A DNA stretch of 64,000 bases. It comes from an uncultured Oscillospiraceae bacterium (lineage in GTDB: Bacteria > Bacillota > Clostridia > Oscillospirales > Acutalibacteraceae). The stretch spans positions 37,774-101,773 of the forward strand of contig USJL01000004.1 of NCBI GenBank assembly GCA_900555015.1, given 5' to 3'. Numbering within the stretch: position 1 is the stretch's first letter; each line of letters starts with the position of its first letter. This document shows, in pieces, positions 59,131 through 64,000 of this stretch. A program made the translations under genes and the position numbers. Below the pieces are notes generated by a model. The model saw nothing but the letters and a program-made list of their open reading frames with translations. It had not been told where the DNA came from and did not search any database.

Positions 59131-62100
59131 GGTGCATCATCCTTTTCATATTCAGTAGGATAAAGCTCTAATACAGGTTCTTGACTATCATTAAAGCCAA
59201 TTGATAGTCCGTTGTATACAATATCCATTACTCCATTCATACATTCTTCAGAACCAAGTTGCGCAAAAGTTTTTTGAGCATAGCTTCCCGTAAGGCAAGT
59301 GCTTAACTTTTCCGGCTTAAACCAACCGGAATTTACTTTTACGATTTTATTAGATAATTTTCCAGTTAATGCACCTACTGTACCACCTATGAGAGTGTCT
59401 CTTCCGATTTTTATATATGAATTTATTCTGTTTTTTCGTGTTTTTTTCTTTTTTTTAGAACCGTTATATTTAGAAAATTTAGTATATGAAATGCTTTCGT
59501 TTACAGCTGATTCAACAAAAGCACCAGCAAATGCACCAGCTGCTGGATGACCGCAAGCGGTTAAAAATCCAGCAACTGCACCACCGAGGAAAGCACCTGC
59601 CCAGCCAGAATACCATTTTTTACCAGTTGCAATGTTCGAAGCAATTCTACCACCTGTAGAAATTAGTCCACCTACTACAGTTGCAACTGGTATCCACCAA
59701 CCTTTACCTTGTTTATCTTCTCTGGTAATTGGATTATTACTACAATAGGAAAATAGATTATTACCGAGTGTGTCATTATTTATTTGGCCATCGCCATTAA
59801 TAAACCTGCACATATCAGGAGAATAGTAACGGGTGTTGAGATAGTACCATTCAGTTTCCTTATCGTAGTAATAACTGCGGTAGAGGATGGGGTTGAGATG
59901 TGCGATTTGTGCGATCTGCGGGTCAACCGTGGTTAAAGAAACCGATTCGTCAACGGTTGCGGTTTCATCAGCGGTTGTAGGTTCGGCGGTGTTTGACGGA
60001 ACGTCGAGGACGCCGTTCCCTACGGAATCATCAATTGGATTGCCGTCTTTGTCAGTAATCGAGATAACCTTACCCCAAGCATCATACTCATATTTTACAA
60101 GAACTGTGCCGTTTGCATCTGCAATAGCGATAACATCATTCTGAGCGTTTTTAATATAATAGTATTCCGTATCATTGTAAATAAATCCAAAAATATCGGA
60201 ATTGTTATCATACATAAATACGAGGGTATCGTCGCCGGTTTTCTGCCCTGCGAGAATTGAGCCATTGTAGAAATATTCAGTTTTAGTGCCGTTAACAGTT
60301 TTTGATGTTCTTAAACCGTCACCGTTGTAGGTGTAGGAAATTTCACTATCACCGTCAGTTATACTCTGTAACTGTCTGCCTGTCCAGGTGAGAGATTTTT
60401 CACCGATTGTAAGTGGATTGCCGATTTCGTCATAGGTAATCGGTGTGCCGTTGTAGTTGGTTAATAAGTCACTCCAAGTGCTGTCGTTGTATTCCCACGT
60501 TTTGGTGGTTTGCGGGACGTCGAGGACGCCGTCCCCTACGGGGTACTCGTTACATTCCGTAATGTTACCATTAACATAGGAATATGTATAGGTTTTGCCT
60601 GCTTTTTCGTCATTAACTCTTGTTAATTGGTTCAGGCTGTCATACTCGTAGCTTGTTGTGTACGTGCCGTCGGATATGGCAGTTATGTTGCCCAGCTTAT
60701 CGTAAGTGTAAGTATATGTGCCCGTTGGCGTTTCAACGGAATGAACAAGCGTTGTTGTGCGTTGGTCATTGTTAACGGTAATATCTTCATAGGTATACAC
60801 CGAGCCAAATTCTTTAATACCATTAAATGATTTTCGCACCAGTCTGCCGAGACCGTCATAATAATTCTGCAGCTTGTTTGTACCGTTCCAGCTTACACCG
60901 TAAACCTGATCGGGCATATAGCCTCTTTTAAGATTGCCGTAGGTGTAGCCGATATTCTGCGTGCCGAGCGGGGAGAAGTGCTTTATGCCTGTAAGATAAT
61001 TTGTTTTGTTTTCGTATGTAAAATTTGTGTACGATAATAGTTTGCCGCCGTTTTTGGCTGTGCCTGAATATTCACGCTGTGATACCACACGCTCCGCAAG
61101 GTCATAAACAAAACGGGTGTTTGAGTTTGCAAAGTAGTCCGTTATCTGTGCAACAGAGCCGTTGTTGCCGTAGGAATACGTTACTCGTTGGTTATCATCA
61201 CCATTATACCGCTTTTCAGTCTGACGGTCAAATGTGTCATACGAAAAATCAACATAATCCCCGTTGCCGTAGGTTTGCTTTGCAAGCAGACCTGCCGCAT
61301 TGTAGTCCATTTCGGACAGTGTTTTCCAATTTGTGCCGTTGCCGACTTTGTTGGCGGTAGTTCGTCCGAACTTGTCATACTCAAACGCATACTGCAAAGC
61401 GCCGTTGACGTTGATGTTCTGTAATCTGTCCTTGCTGTAATCGTAGCTGTTTGTTACGCCTGATGATGAAACGGAAAGCAGGGAATTGTTGTTTGCATCG
61501 TATTCATATTCGGTTGTAACATCATTCGCATTTGTTACGTTTGTGAGCGTGCCCTTGTCTTCGTTATATGTATAGCTTGTTGTGTTGCCTCGTTCGTCAA
61601 TTGATTTTGAAACGAAATTCGGTTTGTCTTTTGAATTATACTCTGTTTCCGTTACAATGGTTTTATCGTATGTTTGCTCTACAGGGTAGAAATACCATTT
61701 CTGCGATTCGTAAAGCTTGCTTTTATCACAGGTGGACTGCTTAACAATTCTGCGGTCCTTGATTTCTTTATCGCCGTACTGACCGTTCAGGCACATTTTG
61801 AAGCCTGATGCTTCGGTGTAAATTGCAAAGCTGCCGTCGTCCTGCTCTATAAGTTGGAATCTTTGAGCATTTGATTTGTTGCCTGCGTGCAGTTGCAGCT
61901 CTGCACCCGATGTACTTGACGCACTTTTTACATCCATATATGCATTAGAAAATGCCGACGCTTTCAGATAGAAAACATCTGTTTTGCCCGAGGACTCGGC
62001 AGTCCACGTCAGTTTAAGTGCTGATTTTGAATTTGCCGCAGCACGCACATACGGCGTGGTTTTAATGGGCGTGTTTATCTCGCACGAATCTATGGCGTGA

Positions 62101-62657
62101 CCCGAATAGGCGTTTACAATAAAGTATTTCTTGCCGCTTTCAATTTTGATTGCAGGCTTACGGGATGTGATTCGTGTTTTTGTTAAATTGCCGTCAACGT
62201 CATAGGCAAAGCCGTATTCCAAACCGTCTGACGAGAGGGCGTTTGTCATCTGCTTTTTATTGTTGTAGTTGTACAGATACTTACTGCCCGACGGGTTGAG
62301 CATTTTTGCCATCTGATTTCCGTAATAGGAAAAGGTTGAATTGGTTTTGGCAATATCCACTACAGAGGTTACATTGCCGTCCTTATCATAATCATAAGTC
62401 TGACCGTACTGCTCTTTATAGCAGAATGCGCCTGTCTGATAAGCGTTGTTCACATTATGGTCGTAGGTAAATAGAAATGCAATGCTGCCATAATCCTCGG
62501 GCATTACAATCTGATCTGCAAGGAACTGCCATTCGTCCTTTATATCAGGGTTGAAATATTTGTTGATACAGCCAAGCCAGTTGTCGTTTTTATCGTAATA
62601 ATCAATGGCAACTTCAAAATGCGGCTTGTAGGTTTCGGAATTCTTAACACCGTTCAA
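59127..62657 (-). CDS. Large RHS/YD-repeat protein with C-terminal toxin tip (5' truncated)
   Basis: 1176 codons from an internal TTG. A remnant of a beta domain is followed by RHS/YD repeats (YDYDKDGNVTS, YEYDANNNS, YDKFGRTT, YDTFDRQTEK), interrupted at residues about 170-320 by a ricin B-like lectin region (YFIVNAYSGHAIDS, QRFQLIEQDDGSFAIYTEASG, CLNGQYG). The core ends RYYSPDMCRFINGDGQ. The tip (about 220 residues) is Gly/Ala-rich with hydrophobic helices (GWWIPVATVVGGLIS, GAFLGGAVAGFLTACG) and a Lys-rich linker; its activity is not recognised. The frame runs on upstream to 62810, where it meets a one-base shift; the signal peptide is lost. It may be non-functional as is. Confidence 0.8.
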   Translation of the reverse strand: MNGVKNSETYKPHFEVAIDYYDKNDNWLGCINKYFNPDIKDEWQFLADQIVMPEDYGSIAFLFTYDHNVNNAYQTGAFCYKEQYGQTYDYDKDGNVTSVVDIAKTNSTFSYYGNQMAKMLNPSGSKYLYNYNNKKQMTNALSSDGLEYGFAYDVDGNLTKTRITSRKPAIKIESGKKYFIVNAYSGHAIDSCEINTPIKTTPYVRAAANSKSALKLTWTAESSGKTDVFYLKASAFSNAYMDVKSASSTSGAELQLHAGNKSNAQRFQLIEQDDGSFAIYTEASGFKMCLNGQYGDKEIKDRRIVKQSTCDKSKLYESQKWYFYPVEQTYDKTIVTETEYNSKDKPNFVSKSIDERGNTTSYTYNEDKGTLTNVTNANDVTTEYEYDANNNSLLSVSSSGVTNSYDYSKDRLQNINVNGALQYAFEYDKFGRTTANKVGNGTNWKTLSEMDYNAAGLLAKQTYGNGDYVDFSYDTFDRQTEKRYNGDDNQRVTYSYGNNGSVAQITDYFANSNTRFVYDLAERVVSQREYSGTAKNGGKLLSYTNFTYENKTNYLTGIKHFSPLGTQNIGYTYGNLKRGYMPDQVYGVSWNGTNKLQNYYDGLGRLVRKSFNGIKEFGSVYTYEDITVNNDQRTTTLVHSVETPTGTYTYTYDKLGNITAISDGTYTTSYEYDSLNQLTRVNDEKAGKTYTYSYVNGNITECNEYPVGDGVLDVPQTTKTWEYNDSTWSDLLTNYNGTPITYDEIGNPLTIGEKSLTWTGRQLQSITDGDSEISYTYNGDGLRTSKTVNGTKTEYFYNGSILAGQKTGDDTLVFMYDNNSDIFGFIYNDTEYYYIKNAQNDVIAIADANGTVLVKYEYDAWGKVISITDKDGNPIDDSVGNGVLDVPSNTAEPTTADETATVDESVSLTTVDPQIAQIAHLNPILYRSYYYDKETEWYYLNTRYYSPDMCRFINGDGQINNDTLGNNLFSYCSNNPITREDKQGKGWWIPVATVVGGLISTGGRIASNIATGKKWYSGWAGAFLGGAVAGFLTACGHPAAGAFAGAFVESAVNESISYTKFSKYNGSKKKKKTRKNRINSYIKIGRDTLIGGTVGALTGKLSNKIVKVNSGWFKPEKLSTCLTGSYAQKTFAQLGSEECMNGVMDIVYNGLSIGFNDSQEPVLELYPTEYEKDDAP
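59997..60025. repeat. GC-rich palindromic repeat in frame in the large RHS gene, copy 4
   Basis: Identical to copy 2 over its 29 bases. It encodes VGNGVLDVP on the minus strand between DDS and SNT. Confidence 0.8.
60512..60541. repeat. GC-rich palindromic repeat in frame in the large RHS gene, copy 5
   Basis: GCGGGACGTCGAGGACGCC / GTCCCCTACGG. It encodes VGDGVLDVP on the minus strand, just before QTTKTWEY. Confidence 0.8.
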
Positions 62658-62754
62658 CGGAGCAGAAAAGGCATACGCCCACGCACCGTAGGAAAATACG
62701 TCGCCCTTTTTGCCTGAAACATTTAAATATTGCCTTTGTCTTTTATAATCCCCC

Positions 62755-63057
62755 TCAACCGAGCCGGTGAGTTTGCCGCATTTTGCAAAAACCGTTAAGC
62801 CCTGCCCGGGTTACGGAACTTGTGCCGCTGCCAAAATTTTCCCACGCTGTAAAGCCATTGTCAAACGAAGAATTTTCAACAATGTTAAAGGTGCTTGCGT
62901 TTTCACTTTTTTCAAGCTGAATATCGTCAAACCACACTGTGCCGTAAGCGTCAGGACCAAAGCCCATATTTATTTTTACAGAGGAATTTTTTGGCACTTC
63001 AAATGTTACCGGCCTGTGTTCCAGCGGCGGCAGGTGTTGATAGGGTCTTTTGCTCAT
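62755..63057 (-). pseudogene. RHS N-terminal fragment joined to foreign sequence, frameshifted
   Basis: 100 codons. From about residue 16 it reads as a beta-sandwich carbohydrate-binding-like domain (VTFEVPKNSSVKINMGFGPDAYGTVWFDDIQLEK..NSSFDNGFTAWENFG) typical upstream of RHS repeats. Removing one base from the run at 62787-62791 fuses it to the large RHS frame. The first residues (MSKRPYQHLPPLEHR) follow a good RBS-like GGAGGGACGC and look like another gene. The junction near 63010 is thus a chimera. Confidence 0.65.
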
Positions 63058-63060
63058 GCG

Positions 63061-63285
63061 TCCCTCCGTTTTCTTTGGCGTGTTCTGTTTCCAAGGTGCT
63101 TGTCCATCGATGAACTATCCCAAGTCTACACCTTTTTGACCGCCTGTGCCGTATATCCAAGAGGTAGGAAATCAGCCTGAAAAACTCCCTATTTCCACGC
63201 TCTCGGATTTGTGATATAATCAAAAAAAGATAAAAGACAAATTCAGGTTTCTGGTCTTCTTGCACAAAATAAAGGAGGAGCTATT
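63061..63285. other. Intergenic segment at the edge of mobile-element DNA
   Basis: No gene was seen. A TATAAT (63215-63220) with a weak TTTCCA 18 bases upstream may drive the 63286 ORF, whose RBS AAAGGAGG is at about 63271. Confidence 0.4.
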
Positions 63286-63549
63286 ATGCAAATTGTTTAT
63301 ATTCCAAGCGAATCAATGTCTGTTCAAGGTAAAAAAGATGAAATCTATAAAAGATATGGGAAAGACTGGAATATTAGAGAACAGGGAGGAGGTAACGGAA
63401 ATTGGTTGTTGACCAGAAAAAGTGATGTGCTTGTAGATGGAAAAAGTTATCGTACTTTTGTACTTGAACACTACGGTAAATCCAAGCTGACAGCGAAGCT
63501 TGTTGATAAATTTCGTGAAGATGTAGCAAATGGTAAAATAAAACTGTAA
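63286..63549 (+). CDS. Hypothetical small protein, probably mobile-element cargo
   Basis: 87 aa, not recognised. Basic and soluble, with no TM. KYGKDWNIREQGGGNGNWLLTRKSD and FVLEHYGKSKLTAKLVDKFREDVANGK are its most distinctive stretches. AAAGGAGG precedes the ATG at a normal distance. It precedes a GC-rich XRE regulator and a hairpin; the setting suggests an integrative element. Confidence 0.6.
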   Translation: MQIVYIPSESMSVQGKKDEIYKRYGKDWNIREQGGGNGNWLLTRKSDVLVDGKSYRTFVLEHYGKSKLTAKLVDKFREDVANGKIKL

Positions 63550-63557
63550 ATGCCTAT

Positions 63558-63600
63558 GCCGTTATGCTATGAGCATAGTACATAGCATAACGGCTTCTCT
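63558..63600 (+). terminator. Strong hairpin between the 63286 ORF and the XRE gene
   Basis: GCCGTTATGCTATG and CATAGCATAACGGC are perfect 14-base complements with a 9-base loop, followed by TTCTCTTTC. A terminator is most likely; an operator is possible. Confidence 0.65.
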
Positions 63601-63627
63601 TTCGTTGAGCTAGCAAGGAGGGTGAAT

Positions 63628-64000
63628 ATGTCTTTATCCATACAAGAGCGATTAAAAGACCTACGTGTGGAGCGTGGCTTGACGCTGGGGCAGCTTGCGG
63701 AGCAGACCGGGCTTTCCAAGTCTGCGCTGGGCAGTTACGAAACGGAAGACTTCAAGGACATCAGCCACTATGCCCTTATCCGGCTGGCGAAGTTTTACGG
63801 TGTGACCGCTGATTATCTGCTGGGGCTGTCTGAAATGAAAAATCACCCAAACGCCGATCTTGCAGACCTGCGTTTGAGTGATGAAATGATTGACCTGCTG
63901 AAAAGCGGGAGGATAGACAATACCCTGCTGTGTGAGCTGGCGGCGCACCCGGATTTCCCCCGGCTGATGGCTGACCTTGAAATCTATGTGAACGGAACGG
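63628..64000 (+). CDS. XRE-family helix-turn-helix regulator, partial
   Basis: The reading frame is open to the right edge (124 codons). The HTH is near the N-terminus: ERLKDLRVERGLTLGQLAEQ, LSKSALGSYET, then the helical ALIRLAKFYGVTADYLLGLSE block of phage- and element-type repressors. The C-terminal part (LSDEMIDLLKSGRIDNTLLCELAAHPDFP) is seen in regulators of conjugative elements. AAGGAGGGTGAAT precedes the ATG. The gene is clearly GC-richer than the rest of the window, suggesting recent transfer. Confidence 0.85.
   Translation, partial: MSLSIQERLKDLRVERGLTLGQLAEQTGLSKSALGSYETEDFKDISHYALIRLAKFYGVTADYLLGLSEMKNHPNADLADLRLSDEMIDLLKSGRIDNTLLCELAAHPDFPRLMADLEIYVNGT

Noticed and set aside
62999..63265. 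Minus-strand ORF of 88 codons at the RHS/mobile-element junction
   Set aside because: It is rich in Arg and low-complexity segments and runs across the junction in a frame different from the RHS fragment; no coding evidence beyond its length.
55733..63600. Repeats as a CRISPR array
   Set aside because: The repeats are palindromic, irregularly spaced by hundreds to thousands of bases, and partly coding; no regular spacers or cas genes.
63661..63948. Minus-strand ORF opposite the XRE regulator
   Set aside because: It is the mirror of the GC-rich regulator gene, a common artefact of GC-rich codons.

Overview
The window is low-GC, densely packed bacterial DNA from a spore-forming member of the Clostridia. 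A gut Oscillospirales/Eubacteriales-type organism is my inference. Evidence for a spore-former: a complete spoIIIAA-AH operon (44287-49004) and the forespore sigma factor SigG (54963-55730). Evidence for a Firmicute: AddAB instead of RecBCD, MltG next to a U32 protein, ArgR, and strong AGGAGG-type ribosome binding sites. No rRNA or tRNA gene was seen.

Layout. 1-404: start of a YicC-type endoribonuclease (partial). 562-11922: minus-strand housekeeping genes, namely a WYL regulator, a class B PBP, a U32 tRNA-modification protein, mltG, and the chain dnaG-rpoD-DUF896-tmk-DUF2156-GNAT-DJ-1-FTHF ligase. 12080-13834: a metallophosphoesterase on the plus strand, then a YigZ protein and ribosomal protein L31 on the minus strand. 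13917-31166: addA/addB, a phosphohexomutase, DUF2461, a YnbB-type PLP enzyme, a GNAT protein, two M42 peptidases, murD, an unknown membrane protein and ligA. 31279-34471: two unknown membrane-anchored proteins and tyrS. 34546-43780: recN-argR-nadK-tlyA-dxs-ispA-xseB-xseA-M22-nusB. 43839-49004: asp23 and spoIIIA. 49137-55730: a GtrA-YfhO fusion, a long PRPP synthetase, a small anchored protein, a YoaK protein and sigG.

The accessory region begins after the sigG terminator. From about 55760 to 63060 lies an RHS polymorphic-toxin locus on the minus strand. It holds a large RHS gene (59127-62657) with its own C-terminal tip and a two-TM immunity candidate. Downstream is a displaced ('orphan') RHS C-terminus carrying a GIY-YIG-like toxin tip and an Imm44-like immunity gene, followed by further decayed RHS fragments. 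The RHS gene has lost its 5' end: there is a one-base frameshift at 62787-62791 and an abrupt junction near 63010-63060 with foreign DNA. Short GC-rich palindromic repeats are scattered through the locus. Several sit in frame inside RHS coding sequence and encode the same peptide, VG(N/D)GVLDVP.

The last kilobase (63061-64000) looks like the edge of a mobile element: an unrecognised 87-aa ORF, a strong hairpin and a GC-rich XRE-type regulator that runs off the window.

The core genes cover DNA replication and repair, wall synthesis, isoprenoid synthesis and spore development. The most unusual biology is the RHS toxin/immunity locus and the in-frame palindromic repeats within it.
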